61,879 nucleotides of DNA from Ruminococcus sp. AF41-9 (GCF_003477525.1 NZ_QUDO01000023.1:1-61879); one strand, 5' to 3'; counted from the stretch's first letter, positions 18,130-27,150 are shown. Notes: a model not told the origin generated them from the sequence alone. A program made the numbers and translations.

Positions 18130-18975
18130 ATGTTGAAAATCAGTCATTTGCAGAAAAATTACAGAGGTTTTTCGCTGGACTGTTCTATGGAAGTACAGCC
18201 TGGGATGATTACAGGACTTATTGGAAGAAATGGTTCCGGGAAATCCACCACATTTAAAGCTTTGCTCGGCTTGATTCATCCGGATGGCGGAGAGATAGAG
18301 GTCTTTGGGAAAAAGGCAGAAGAGCTTAAGCCGGAGGATAAGCAGAAACTGGGAGTTGTTTTTGCAGATTCAGGCTTCAGTATGTATCTGACAGCAGCGG
18401 GCGTGGCAAATATCATGAAAAGCATATATCCAGATTTTGACAGAGAGAAATTCCTGCAGCAGTGCAGAAGATTCAATCTGCCCACAGACAAGAAAATCAA
18501 AGAATTTTCCACTGGTATGAAAGCAAAGTTTAAAGTACTGGCAGCATTAAGCCATAAGGCAGAACTGCTGATTCTGGATGAGCCCACAGTTGGTCTGGAT
18601 GTGATCGCCAGGGATGAGGTGCTGAACATGCTGAGAGAATATATGGAAGAAAATGAAAGCAGTTCTATTCTGATCAGTTCGCATATTTCATCAGATCTGG
18701 AGAGTCTTTGTGACGATTTTTATATGATCCATGCCGGAAAAATTATCCTTCATGAGGATACAGATGTACTGCTGTCAGATTATGCAGTTCTTAAAGTTTC
18801 AGAAGAAGAGTATGAAAAACTGGATCAGCAATACCTTATTAAGATCCGGAAAGAGGCTTATGGATACAGGTGTCTGACAAACCAGAAACAATTTTATATG
18901 GAAAATTATCCGGATGTTGTAATTGAGAATGGAAAGATTGATGATCTGGTAGTGATGATGGAGGAACAGGTATGA
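18130..18975 (+). CDS. ABC transporter ATP-binding protein (YtrB-like)
   Basis: A 281-residue ATPase: Walker A GRNGSGKST, a variant signature in FSTGMKAKFKV (STGM rather than SGGQ), Walker B LLILDEPTVGLD, and the switch His in SSHISSDLE. The S-T-G-M type signature is common in GntR-linked exporters. It follows the regulator by three bases and overlaps the permease start, so the three are one operon, probably an exporter responding to envelope stress or an antimicrobial compound. Confidence 0.92.
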   Translation: MLKISHLQKNYRGFSLDCSMEVQPGMITGLIGRNGSGKSTTFKALLGLIHPDGGEIEVFGKKAEELKPEDKQKLGVVFADSGFSMYLTAAGVANIMKSIYPDFDREKFLQQCRRFNLPTDKKIKEFSTGMKAKFKVLAALSHKAELLILDEPTVGLDVIARDEVLNMLREYMEENESSSILISSHISSDLESLCDDFYMIHAGKIILHEDTDVLLSDYAVLKVSEEEYEKLDQQYLIKIRKEAYGYRCLTNQKQFYMENYPDVVIENGKIDDLVVMMEEQV

Positions 18976-19622
18976 AGGGATTATTTGTAAAGGATATAGA
19001 ACTGATGAAACAGCAGAAACAGTTTTTTATCCTGGTTGTTGTAATGGAAGTCATCCTGAATCTGGCAGGAAGCGGGAGTGTCAGTTTTGCTACAGGATAT
19101 TTTACGATTGTCACAGCAATTTTTGCCATTACGACTATAAGTTATGATGAGTTTGATAATGGTCTTGCGTTTCTTATGACCTTGCCGGTTACCAGAAAAC
19201 AGTATGTGGCGGAAAAATATCTGCTGGGAGCAGGGCTTACGGCTGCAGCGTGGGGAATTGCAACGATAACGGGAGTGATCTGTAAAGGTGTGGCAGAGCT
19301 TCAGGGGTGTCTGAGTGAGACTATCATTGGCAGCTTGATAGACATTCCACTGGCGCTTCTTATGCTGGCGGTATCGCTCCCGCTTGTAATACATTTTGGA
19401 ACGGAAAAAGGACGTTATATTGCAATGGTCATGTGGGCTATTATAATTGCCGTAGTATATGCTCTGATAAAAACAATGGGACTTTCAGCAGACGCAGTCG
19501 GTGCATGGCTGAATGGACTTAACCGGGGAATGGTATTGGCTGGAGTTGTATTGTTTACAGTAATTGTATATATGGGGTCTTTTGGGATTGGTGTCCGCCT
19601 TATGGAGAAGAAAGAATTCTGA
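18972..19622 (+). CDS. ABC-2 type transporter permease
   Basis: 216 residues with about six hydrophobic segments and the ABC-2 pattern SYDEFDNGLAFLMTLPVTRKQYVAEKYL, a cytoplasmic coupling segment after TM2. It pairs with the ATPase, whose stop it overlaps by ATGA. The substrate is unknown. Confidence 0.88.
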   Translation: MKGLFVKDIELMKQQKQFFILVVVMEVILNLAGSGSVSFATGYFTIVTAIFAITTISYDEFDNGLAFLMTLPVTRKQYVAEKYLLGAGLTAAAWGIATITGVICKGVAELQGCLSETIIGSLIDIPLALLMLAVSLPLVIHFGTEKGRYIAMVMWAIIIAVVYALIKTMGLSADAVGAWLNGLNRGMVLAGVVLFTVIVYMGSFGIGVRLMEKKEF

Positions 19623-19638
19623 TGTGTATCGAATATGG

Positions 19639-19667
19639 TTGTAATTATAAAAGCAGTGTGCTAAAAT
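19639..19667 (+). promoter_or_regulatory. Promoter of the B12 riboswitch transcript
   Basis: TTGTAA (19639-19644), 17 bases, then TAAAAT (19662-19667) preceded by TG-C, an extended -10. Confidence 0.55.
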
Positions 19668-19687
19668 TGTATCAGCGTAATTGAATA

Positions 19688-19862
19688 AGCTGTTAAGTGA
19701 ACACTATCATATGCAGATTTTGTGTATGGTAATGTGAGAGGGAATCAGGTGAAATGCCTGAACGGTTGCGGCCACTGTATACAGAAAAAAAGCGGGATTG
19801 TAATATGTCATTGCATAAATATGTGAGAAGGCGGAATCCGGCTGTCAGAGAGTATCTGGAAA
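19688..19862 (+). ncRNA. Cobalamin riboswitch
   Basis: The conserved core is visible: GAGAGGGAATCAGGTGAAA, then GCCTGAACGGTTGCGGCCACTGT. Further on are AAGGCGGAATCC and a B12-box-like GTCAGAGAGTATCTG near the 3' end. The order and spacing match the adenosylcobalamin-sensing class. It is followed at once by an intrinsic terminator and then btuFCD-like genes, so it most likely represses transport when B12 is abundant. The boundaries are approximate. Confidence 0.9.
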
Positions 19863-19867
19863 TATTT

Positions 19868-19925
19868 CTGATACAACATTCATGAACTGCTGAAGCATGG
19901 ATGTTGTATCAGTTTTTATTTTGTG
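19868..19925 (+). terminator. Riboswitch-controlled terminator
   Basis: CTGATACAACAT, CATG / CATG, ATGTTGTATCAG form a stem of about 16 pairs with an 11-base loop, then TTTTTATTTT. It is the expression platform of the B12 riboswitch. Between 19926 and 20093 lies the rest of the leader with no further clear element. Confidence 0.85.
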
Positions 19926-20093
19926 GAAACTTTCTGTGAACTGTGAGTCAGGAAACCTGCCTGACAGCGTAAAGAAGGAGCTTCCGTAAAAAGTATCCGT
20001 TATTCTTATCACTTCTATTTTACTTTTTCGGAAGTCCCATCTTTTCGGTTACACGAACAGGTAAATAACATATACGAAAAGAGAGGAAGTCAA

Positions 20094-21218
20094 ATGAAAA
20101 ACAGGTATTTATCTACAAGAATTATGGCAATTATGATGGCAGCAGCTATGGCAGTTTCCGCAGCTCCGGCAGCTTTTGCAGCAGAGAGAGCAGACTCTGA
20201 GACAATCAAAGAGGACAATCAGCCGGCAGCAGATGCAGACTCTGATACACAGGAAGATGCAGACGCACAGGATTCAGCAGATGCAGATAAGACAGCAGAC
20301 GCAGAAGGTACAAAGACAGAATATCCTCTGACCATCACAACCTATGATTATGATGGAAATGAAATCGAAACAACCTATGAAAAGGCACCGGAGAAAGTTC
20401 TTGCTGTATATCAGGGAAGCATTGAAACCATGCTTGCACTTGGCCTGGAAGACCGTCTGGTAGCTACTGCAGGTCTTGACAATGAAGTTCCGGATGAACT
20501 TAAAGATGCATTTTCAAAAACAAATTATCTTGATGAATTTACCCCATCCCTTGAGACTGTAACGATGTTGGAGCCAGACATGATCTTATCCTGGAGTTCC
20601 CTGTTTTCTGATAAAAATCTCGGAAATGTAACAGACTGGATCGACAAAGGCTGCAACACTTATTACAACACAAACACACGCCCTGACGGAGACAGAACTC
20701 TGGAAAATGAATTTACAGACATCTTAAATCTTGGAAAGATTTTTGATGTACAGGACAAAGCACAGGCAATCGTAGATGATGCAAAGGCAGTGATCGATAA
20801 AACTCTTACAGCAACAGCAGATGTAGAAGAGAAACCAAGCGTAATGGTTCTGGAACCTCTTGGAGAAGATATCACAAACTATGGTGCAAAGAGCCTTGGT
20901 GGAGATATGGTAACACAACTGGGTGCGACTCTGGCAAACCCGGATGCTTCTACAGCAGGAAAAGAAGATATCATTGCAGCAAACCCTGATGTGATTTTTG
21001 TTGTATACATGCCATATGCAGGTGATGATCCGGAAACTGTAAAAGAAAGCCAGCTTGCCGTTATCAAGGATGACGAAGCACTTCAGAGCCTTGACGCTGT
21101 AAAGAACGGTCGTGTTTATCCGATCATGCTCAGTGAAATGTACGCAAGTGCAACACGTACACAGGATGGAATCGAAACATTTGCAAAAGGATTATATCCA
21201 GACGTTAATCTTGACTGA
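20094..21218 (+). CDS. btuF: Cobalamin-type ABC transporter substrate-binding protein (BtuF-like)
   Basis: A 374-residue exported protein. The signal peptide (about 1-30) ends in AAPAAFA-AE and has no lipobox Cys. An acidic, repetitive linker rich in Asp/Ala/Gln (about 35-78) follows. The rest is a periplasmic-binding-protein fold of the BtuF/FepB type: KVLAVYQGSIETMLALGLEDRLVATAG, LEPDMILSW, and AANPDVIFVVYMPY. The riboswitch upstream and the permease and ATPase downstream point to cobalamin or cobinamide rather than iron. The lack of a lipid anchor is odd for a Gram-positive binding protein. Confidence 0.88.
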   Translation: MKNRYLSTRIMAIMMAAAMAVSAAPAAFAAERADSETIKEDNQPAADADSDTQEDADAQDSADADKTADAEGTKTEYPLTITTYDYDGNEIETTYEKAPEKVLAVYQGSIETMLALGLEDRLVATAGLDNEVPDELKDAFSKTNYLDEFTPSLETVTMLEPDMILSWSSLFSDKNLGNVTDWIDKGCNTYYNTNTRPDGDRTLENEFTDILNLGKIFDVQDKAQAIVDDAKAVIDKTLTATADVEEKPSVMVLEPLGEDITNYGAKSLGGDMVTQLGATLANPDASTAGKEDIIAANPDVIFVVYMPYAGDDPETVKESQLAVIKDDEALQSLDAVKNGRVYPIMLSEMYASATRTQDGIETFAKGLYPDVNLD

Positions 21219-21232
21219 TTGAGGAAAATACA

Positions 21233-22318
21233 GTGAAAAAACAGGTTTCACAGACAAAAAAAGGCAATGTGTTTAGAGCATCCATGTATGTGGCAGTCCT
21301 CATCGGGCTTGCCGGATTTCTTATTTTTTCCATACTTGCGGCGATTACTTTTGGTAATGCTGATCTGTCGCTGAAGGATGTGTACAGTGTCATTGTTTAT
21401 AAATTATTTCATATAAAAAGTCTGTCTGCCTATGCAGAAGGTGCAATTCACGATGTTGTATGGCTGATCCGACTGCCCAGAGTCCTGCTGGCTCTGGCAG
21501 TTGGAATGGCTCTTTCTGTATGCGGCGTAGTAATGCAGGCGATCGTGCAGAACCCGCTGGCAGATCCTTATGTACTGGGTATTTCATCCGGTGCATCTCT
21601 TGGCGCAACGCTGGCAATCATGCTTGGAATTGGAAGCTTTCTTGGCGGAAATTCTGTCGGAGTTACTGCTTTTATTGGCGCAATGATTACCTCCTTTGCA
21701 GTTATTGCTATTGCAAATATGGGAGGAAAGGCAACATCAGCTAAGCTGATCCTTGCCGGAATGGCGGTCAGTGCGGTGTGCTCTGCTTTTTCAAATTTTG
21801 TTATTTACATTACGAATGACAAAAATGCAGCTACGGAAGTTATGAAATGGAGCATGGGAAGTCTTGCAGGGGCAAGCTGGGCCAGAGTAGGTGTGATGCT
21901 TCCGGTTACTCTGATATGTGTGGTCATCTTCTGGACGCAGTATCGAAACCTGAATCTGATGCTTTTGGGAGATGAAGTTTCTATCACACTTGGAACAGAT
22001 TTACACAGATTGAGAACATTTTACCTGATCGTTGCTTCTGTAATGATTGGATTTGCAGTATATTGTGCTGGCGTGATTGGATTTGTAGGACTTGTGATTC
22101 CTCATGTAGTCAGGATTCTGTTTGGAACTGACCACAGAAGATTACTTCCACTGAGCGCACTTCTTGGCGCGTCTTTTCTGATCTGGTGTGATGTGGCATG
22201 TCGTGTGATCCTGAAGAATTCTGAGATGCCGATTGGTGTGCTGGTATCCATTATCGGTGCTCCATGCTTTATTTATCTGCTTGTGCGGAAATCCTATGGA
22301 TTTGGAGGTAGCAAGTAA
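21233..22318 (+). CDS. btuC: FecCD/BtuC family ABC transporter permease
   Basis: 361 residues with about ten membrane segments. Family signatures include VWLIRLPRVLLALAVGMALS, QNPLADPYVLGISSGASLGA, and GFVGLVIPHVVRILFG near the end. The start is GTG with GAGG upstream. The stop overlaps the next ATG (TAATG). With the binding protein and ATPase it forms a BtuFCD-like importer under the cobalamin riboswitch. Confidence 0.93.
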   Translation: MKKQVSQTKKGNVFRASMYVAVLIGLAGFLIFSILAAITFGNADLSLKDVYSVIVYKLFHIKSLSAYAEGAIHDVVWLIRLPRVLLALAVGMALSVCGVVMQAIVQNPLADPYVLGISSGASLGATLAIMLGIGSFLGGNSVGVTAFIGAMITSFAVIAIANMGGKATSAKLILAGMAVSAVCSAFSNFVIYITNDKNAATEVMKWSMGSLAGASWARVGVMLPVTLICVVIFWTQYRNLNLMLLGDEVSITLGTDLHRLRTFYLIVASVMIGFAVYCAGVIGFVGLVIPHVVRILFGTDHRRLLPLSALLGASFLIWCDVACRVILKNSEMPIGVLVSIIGAPCFIYLLVRKSYGFGGSK

Positions 22319-23073
22319 TGAAGATTACTACAAAAGATATTCAGGTTGGATTTCACGCCAGACAGATACTGAAGGGAATTTCCATAGAGTCAAAGGATAA
22401 GGAACTGGTAGGAATCATCGGACCAAACGGAAGCGGAAAATCTACATTATTAAAATGCATCTACCGTATCCTGAAGCCAGATGCAGGTGCCGTTTATCTG
22501 GACGGCGAAGAACTTCATTCCATGAGCGTAAAAAGCTCCGCCAGAAAAATGGCAGTTGTGGCACAGCACAATTACTACAACTTTGATTTTACCGTACGGG
22601 AAGTCGTGTTGATGGGACGTGCACCTCATAAGAAAGCATTGGAACGGGATAATGCAAAAGATTACCGGATTGTTGAAGAAGCACTGAAAACGGTACAGAT
22701 GGATGCATTTGCGGATCGCACATTTTCTACGCTGTCAGGTGGAGAGCAGCAGAGGGTTATTCTGGCAAGAGCACTTGCACAGCAGACACCTGCACTGATC
22801 CTTGATGAGCCGACTAACCATCTGGATATCACACATCAGATCATGCTGATGGAACTGGTAAAGAAACTTAACGTAACTGTAATATCAGCTATCCATGACC
22901 TGAATATTGCGGCGGCATATTGCGATAAGATTTATGTATTGAAAGATGGTGTGCTGGAGGGGTATGGAACTCCACAGGAAGTACTCACTCCGGAGCTGAT
23001 CAAAAGGATTTACCAGGTAGATTCGGAAGTGGTAAATGACAGCCGCGGGAAGATGCATATTTTATTTTTATAA
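22318..23073 (+). CDS. btuD: Cobalamin/siderophore-type ABC transporter ATPase (BtuD-like)
   Basis: A 251-residue ATPase: Walker A GPNGSGKST, Q-loop VVAQHNYYN, signature LSGGEQQRVILARAL, Walker B ALILDEPTNHLD, switch His in SAIHDLN. It belongs to the FepC/BtuD subgroup and energises the permease encoded just upstream. It is the last gene of the riboswitch operon; an interspersed repeat begins immediately after its stop. Confidence 0.93.
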   Translation: MKITTKDIQVGFHARQILKGISIESKDKELVGIIGPNGSGKSTLLKCIYRILKPDAGAVYLDGEELHSMSVKSSARKMAVVAQHNYYNFDFTVREVVLMGRAPHKKALERDNAKDYRIVEEALKTVQMDAFADRTFSTLSGGEQQRVILARALAQQTPALILDEPTNHLDITHQIMLMELVKKLNVTVISAIHDLNIAAAYCDKIYVLKDGVLEGYGTPQEVLTPELIKRIYQVDSEVVNDSRGKMHILFL

Positions 23074-23074
23074 T

Positions 23075-23201
23075 ATGATATCAGGGTCAAAAGATCAGAA
23101 AGTCGTTCGTGCTTGCACGATAAGACTTTGGAGCTTGGGACTCGTCAAACATGAGAAAGTAGCAATTTACGTAGTAAATCAGAGGATTTCGAATGTTTGA
23201 G
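23075..23201. repeat. Composite interspersed repeat after btuD
   Basis: It starts with ATGATATCAGGGTCAAAAGAT (23075-23095), the half-element also seen at 41318. It ends with CATGAGAAAGTAGCAATTTAC...GAATGTTTGAG (23150-23201), a variant of the unit at 35521. ATTTAC/GTAAAT is an internal mini-hairpin in this variant. GTCGTTCGTGC/GCACGATAAGAC in the middle is a further hairpin. Confidence 0.6.
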
Positions 23202-23207
23202 TATTGA

Positions 23208-23243
23208 CAGGCCAGAGTCAGGAAAATTTTTGACTCTGGCCTG
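23208..23243. promoter_or_regulatory. Strong hairpin just upstream of the CGGC gene
   Basis: CAGGCCAGAGTCA and TGACTCTGGCCTG form a perfect 13-base stem with a 10-base loop, ending nine bases before the GGAGG of the next gene. There is no T-run, so it is more likely a 5' mRNA structure than a terminator. Confidence 0.55.
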
Positions 23244-23262
23244 CTATATATGGAGGAAAAAG

Positions 23263-23616
23263 ATGAATAAAATAGGAATTTTGACGTGTATTCATTCTAA
23301 TAATGTATGCGCCAGAGTCGGATGCCTGGCAGCATTTCAGAACAAAACCGATTTCTTTCAGGATTATCCGGAAGATACCTGTCTGGCAGCAATGATGACT
23401 TGTAACGGATGCAAAGGCGCCAATCCGATAGAACCCATAGAAGACAAAGGAATCCTGGAAAAGATAGACAGACTGGTCAGTGAAAAAATCAGTACCATCC
23501 ACGTTGGTGTCTGTCGTCTCCCGGATGGAAAGCATGAATGTCCAAGGATGACACAGATCTGCAATATGATAGAAGAACGTGGAATCAAAGTAATCAGAGG
23601 AACACATAAAGAATAA
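23263..23616 (+). CDS. CGGC domain-containing protein
   Basis: 117 residues with conserved cysteines: LTCIHSNNVCARVGC near the start, TCNGCKGANP at about 46-55 (the family motif CGGC appears here as CNGC), then HVGVCRLPDGKHECPRM. The CGGC family is small and uncharacterised, with a proposed metal-binding role. ATG 23263 follows GGAGG at good spacing. It lies after the B12 transporter, but a repeat and a hairpin intervene, so co-regulation is uncertain. Confidence 0.85.
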   Translation: MNKIGILTCIHSNNVCARVGCLAAFQNKTDFFQDYPEDTCLAAMMTCNGCKGANPIEPIEDKGILEKIDRLVSEKISTIHVGVCRLPDGKHECPRMTQICNMIEERGIKVIRGTHKE

Positions 23617-23715
23617 AAAAGTTTCTATACAATTTATAAAATAAAAAAATATAAAATGCCTTGAATATGGAGCTTAAAATTAATTGTGATATGAAATAAA
23701 TGAACGTATAATAGC

Positions 23716-23827
23716 AGAACTCTATTGGATTTCTCTATATCAGTATGTTAAAATAATTAACTGATAAAGCTGACAGATAGAACGTTAAAAAATATATACT
23801 GATTATTCATAAGAAAAAAGGAGTTCT
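23716..23827 (+). promoter_or_regulatory. Leader of the TetM-like/Rae1 fusion with possible SD sequestration
   Basis: AGAACTC (23716-23722) is an exact complement of GAGTTCT (23821-23827), which overlaps the ribosome site AAGGAG. A TATAAT-like box lies at about 23707. The region between is A/T-rich. The pairing is short and could be chance. Confidence 0.3.
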
Positions 23828-23836
23828 AAATATACT

Positions 23837-26599
23837 ATGGAGAAACTTGTTGTAGGTATCCTTGCCCACGTAGATGCTGGTAAGACTACGTTGTCGGAGG
23901 GGATCTTATATTTGACTGGAAAGATTCGTAAGCTGGGGCGGGTGGATCATAAGGATGCTTATCTGGACACCTATAATCTGGAGAGGGAGCGCGGGATTAC
24001 GATTTTTTCCAAGCAGGCGGAGTTTGAACTGGGGAACAGGGGGATAACTCTTCTGGATACGCCGGGACATGTGGATTTCTCGGCAGAGATGGAGAGGACA
24101 CTGCAGGTTCTGGATTATGCCATTCTTGTGATCAATGGTGCAGATGGTGTGCAGGGGCATACAATGACCTTATGGAGACTTCTGGCGAGATATCAGATCC
24201 CGACGTTCCTGTTTATCAATAAAATGGATCAGGACGGAACTGATAAAGAGAAACTTTTGGCAGAATTAAAGAAGCGATTAAGTGATAATTGCGTTGATTT
24301 CACCTGGGAAAACACAAGTGGAATGGAAAATAGTATTGACGAAACAGCGGAGAAAGCAGAAGATGAAATATCAGCTCTGCATTCTCAGTTTCTGGAAGAT
24401 GTTTCTGTCTGCGATGAGGAACTGCTTGAAAAATACCTGGAAACAGAGAAAATATCAACATCAGATATCCAAAAAGTAATCAAAGAGCGAAAACTTTTCC
24501 CATGTTTCTTTGGCTCTGCGCTGAAAATGACAGGTGTAGAAGAATTCCTCCATGGTTTGGAAAAATACTGCGAGACACCGACATATCCGTCTGAGTTCGG
24601 GGCAAAAGTATTCAAGATTGCCAGAGACGATCAGGGCAATCGTTTAAGCTATATGAAAATCACCGGAGGAACATTGAAGGTAAAGGAACTTCTAACAGAT
24701 ACAGAGAAAGCGGATCAGATCCGTATCTATTCCGGTGCGAAATTTGAACTTGTAAAGGAGGCACCAGCAGGAACCATTTGTGCAGTGACTGGTCTTTCTC
24801 AGACACATCCGGGACAGGGATTTGGGATTGAACGGGAATCGGAGATGCCGGTTCTGGAACCTGTATTAAATTACAGAATTCTGCTTCCTGAGGACTGTGA
24901 TGTTCACCAGATGCTTAAGAAACTTAAAGAGCTGGAAGAGGAGGAACCGGAACTTCACATTGTATGGAACGAACAGCTTGGAGAAATCCATGCCATGCTG
25001 ATGGGTGAGGTTCAGATTGAGATATTAAAGCATCTGATCTGGGAGCGTTTCCACGTAGCAGTAGAGTTTGGCACAGGAAATATCGTATATAAAGAAACAA
25101 TCGCAGAGCCGGTAGAAGGTGTAGGCCATTTTGAACCGCTGCGTCATTATGCAGAAGTACATCTGCTTCTGGAACCGGGAGAGCCGGGGAGCGGTCTGCA
25201 GTTTTTTACTGCATGCAGTGAGGACGTGCTGGATCGTAACTGGCAGCGACTGATCCTGACTCATCTGGAAGAACGGGAGCATCCGGGAGTACTGACCGGT
25301 TCTCCCATCACAGATATGCAGATCACACTGATCACAGGACGCGCCCATCTGAAACACACAGAGGGCGGCGATTTCCGGCAGGCGACGTACAGGGCTGTGC
25401 GGCAGGGATTAAAGAAAGCAAAGAGTGTCCTGCTTGAGCCATATTATGAGTTCAGACTTGAGATTCCGGGAGATATGATAGGGCGTGCCATGACTGACAT
25501 TCAGAAAATGAATGGAACCTTCCAGCAGCCGGAAGCAGATGAGGATGATATGATGGTTTTGAAAGGCAGTGCGCCTGTATCAATGATGCGAGATTATCAA
25601 ACCCAGATAACTTCCTATACAAAGGGACGTGGCAGATTATTCTGTTCGTTGAAAGGCTATGCCCCATGTCAGAATCAGGATGAGATTGTAGAGGAGATAG
25701 GATATGATTCTGAACGTGACCTGGACAATCCCACAGGTTCTGTATTCTGTGCTCATGGAGCAGGATTTGTGGTGCCATGGTATGAAGTAGAGGATTATAT
25801 GCACTTAGAGGGTGTCGACGAGTCTGAGCTGGGTGGTACCATACCGAAGGGTGAAGAAAGTATAGCAGGAAACAGGAATGGAAGGAATCAGGGAGATTCA
25901 GTTTATTGCCCGCCAAAGAATGCCGGCGTAGGAAGCTATGAGGATGAAGAAGAACTGAAAGCAATTTTTGAGCGCACATTCGGACCGGTCAAGCGTTACA
26001 AAGAACCACAGTTTAAGAGAACATTTTCTTCAAAATCTGACAGCAGCAGCTATTATCGCAACAGCTCTTCTGCTAAGAAGAAAGAAAAAGAATATCTCCT
26101 TGTAGATGGCTATAACATCATCTATGCCTGGGAAGATTTAAAAGAGCTGGCAGATGCAAACCTCCATGCAGCTCAGACAAAACTGATGGATATTCTGAGC
26201 AACTATCAGGGCTTTAAGAAATGTACGTTAATTCTTGTATTTGATGCTTACAAGATAGAGGGCCATGCAGAGGAAGTGATCACCTATCATAACATTCATG
26301 TAGTTTACACCAAAGAAGCTGAGACAGCGGATCAGTACATTGAGAAAACGGTCCATAAGATTGGCCGGGAAAATCAGGTAACGGTAGCAACATCCGATGG
26401 ACTGGAGCAGATCATCATCATGGGACAGGGTGCCCACCGTATGTCTGCCAGAGGTCTTCGGGATGAAATAAAAGCTACAGAAAATCAGATCCGCCAGCAA
26501 TGGCATGAGAAACGTCAGAGCAGTAAAAATTATCTGATCGACAATATTTCTGATGAAATGGCACAATATATGAAAGAGAAACGACTTGGAAAACAGTAA
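23837..26599 (+). CDS. TetM-like translation GTPase fused to a Rae1/YacP-type NYN ribonuclease domain
   Basis: 920 residues. Residues 1 to about 650 are an EF-G/TetM-type GTPase: P-loop AHVDAGKT (10-17), RGITIFS, DTPGH and NKMD, then beta-barrel and domains III-V. ELLEP/LLEPYYEFRLEIPGDMIGRAMTD aligns with the TetM domain V region. The tetracycline-displacing Ser-Pro-Val-Ser loop of TetM is replaced by HLKHTEGGDF. A Ser/Lys-rich linker (about 725-750) leads to a C-terminal NYN domain with LLVDGYNII (Asp757), LVFDAYK (Asp803), ETADQYIEK (Asp832) and ATSDGLEQ (Asp854), the acidic set of YacP/Rae1. B. subtilis Rae1 cuts mRNA in the ribosomal A site. The fusion suggests a ribosome-entering, mRNA-cutting factor. 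greA follows after 15 bases. Confidence 0.88.
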   Translation: MEKLVVGILAHVDAGKTTLSEGILYLTGKIRKLGRVDHKDAYLDTYNLERERGITIFSKQAEFELGNRGITLLDTPGHVDFSAEMERTLQVLDYAILVINGADGVQGHTMTLWRLLARYQIPTFLFINKMDQDGTDKEKLLAELKKRLSDNCVDFTWENTSGMENSIDETAEKAEDEISALHSQFLEDVSVCDEELLEKYLETEKISTSDIQKVIKERKLFPCFFGSALKMTGVEEFLHGLEKYCETPTYPSEFGAKVFKIARDDQGNRLSYMKITGGTLKVKELLTDTEKADQIRIYSGAKFELVKEAPAGTICAVTGLSQTHPGQGFGIERESEMPVLEPVLNYRILLPEDCDVHQMLKKLKELEEEEPELHIVWNEQLGEIHAMLMGEVQIEILKHLIWERFHVAVEFGTGNIVYKETIAEPVEGVGHFEPLRHYAEVHLLLEPGEPGSGLQFFTACSEDVLDRNWQRLILTHLEEREHPGVLTGSPITDMQITLITGRAHLKHTEGGDFRQATYRAVRQGLKKAKSVLLEPYYEFRLEIPGDMIGRAMTDIQKMNGTFQQPEADEDDMMVLKGSAPVSMMRDYQTQITSYTKGRGRLFCSLKGYAPCQNQDEIVEEIGYDSERDLDNPTGSVFCAHGAGFVVPWYEVEDYMHLEGVDESELGGTIPKGEESIAGNRNGRNQGDSVYCPPKNAGVGSYEDEEELKAIFERTFGPVKRYKEPQFKRTFSSKSDSSSYYRNSSSAKKKEKEYLLVDGYNIIYAWEDLKELADANLHAAQTKLMDILSNYQGFKKCTLILVFDAYKIEGHAEEVITYHNIHVVYTKEAETADQYIEKTVHKIGRENQVTVATSDGLEQIIIMGQGAHRMSARGLRDEIKATENQIRQQWHEKRQSSKNYLIDNISDEMAQYMKEKRLGKQ

Positions 26600-26614
26600 A
26601 AGGGAGATGCAGTC

Positions 26615-27115
26615 ATGAAAGAAAAGCTTACACAGAAGGATGTTGAGAAAATCCAGCAGGAGATTGACCACCGCAAGCTGGTTGTACGAAAAGAGGCAAT
26701 CGAAGCTGTAAAAGAAGCAAGAGCCCAGGGGGATCTGAGTGAGAACTTTGAGTATTATGCGGCAAAGAAGCACAAAAATCAGAATGAAAGCCGCATCCGC
26801 TACCTTGAGAATATGCTGAAAACAGCAACCATTGTTTCTGATGATTCCAAAGACGATGAAGTTGGAATGGATGATATTGTAGAGGTATATTTCGAGGAAG
26901 ACGATGAGATTGAGAAATACAAACTGGTTACTTCCATAAGAGGAAACTCCATGGAAAACCGCATCAGCATTGAATCTCCCATTGGTATGGCTCTGAAAGG
27001 TCACAAGGTTGGAGACAGAGTGGAAGTAAAGGTAAATGATAACTACAGTTATTTCCTGGAAATCCGTTCTATTGATAAGACTGGTTCCGAGGATGAAGAA
27101 ATCCGCGGATTCTGA
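26615..27115 (+). CDS. greA: Transcription elongation factor GreA
   Basis: 166 residues. The N-terminal coiled coil carries the acidic tip GDLSEN, whose Asp and Glu stimulate RNA polymerase transcript cleavage, followed by FEYYAAKKHKNQNESRIRYLE. The C-terminal domain has ISIESPIGMALKGHKVGD. It rescues backtracked polymerase. It appears co-transcribed with the TetM-like/Rae1 fusion and is followed by a terminator. The Phe-Tyr in place of the usual AEY-D residues is a mild variant. Another greA may exist elsewhere in the genome. Confidence 0.93.
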   Translation: MKEKLTQKDVEKIQQEIDHRKLVVRKEAIEAVKEARAQGDLSENFEYYAAKKHKNQNESRIRYLENMLKTATIVSDDSKDDEVGMDDIVEVYFEEDDEIEKYKLVTSIRGNSMENRISIESPIGMALKGHKVGDRVEVKVNDNYSYFLEIRSIDKTGSEDEEIRGF

Positions 27116-27150
27116 TAATAATACTGTCGAAATACAGGATCCGGATTGAT

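Noticed and set aside
23837..26599. Direct call as a tetracycline resistance gene
   Set aside because: The TetM-specific Pro-containing loop is replaced and a nuclease domain is fused; the context has no resistance or mobile genes.
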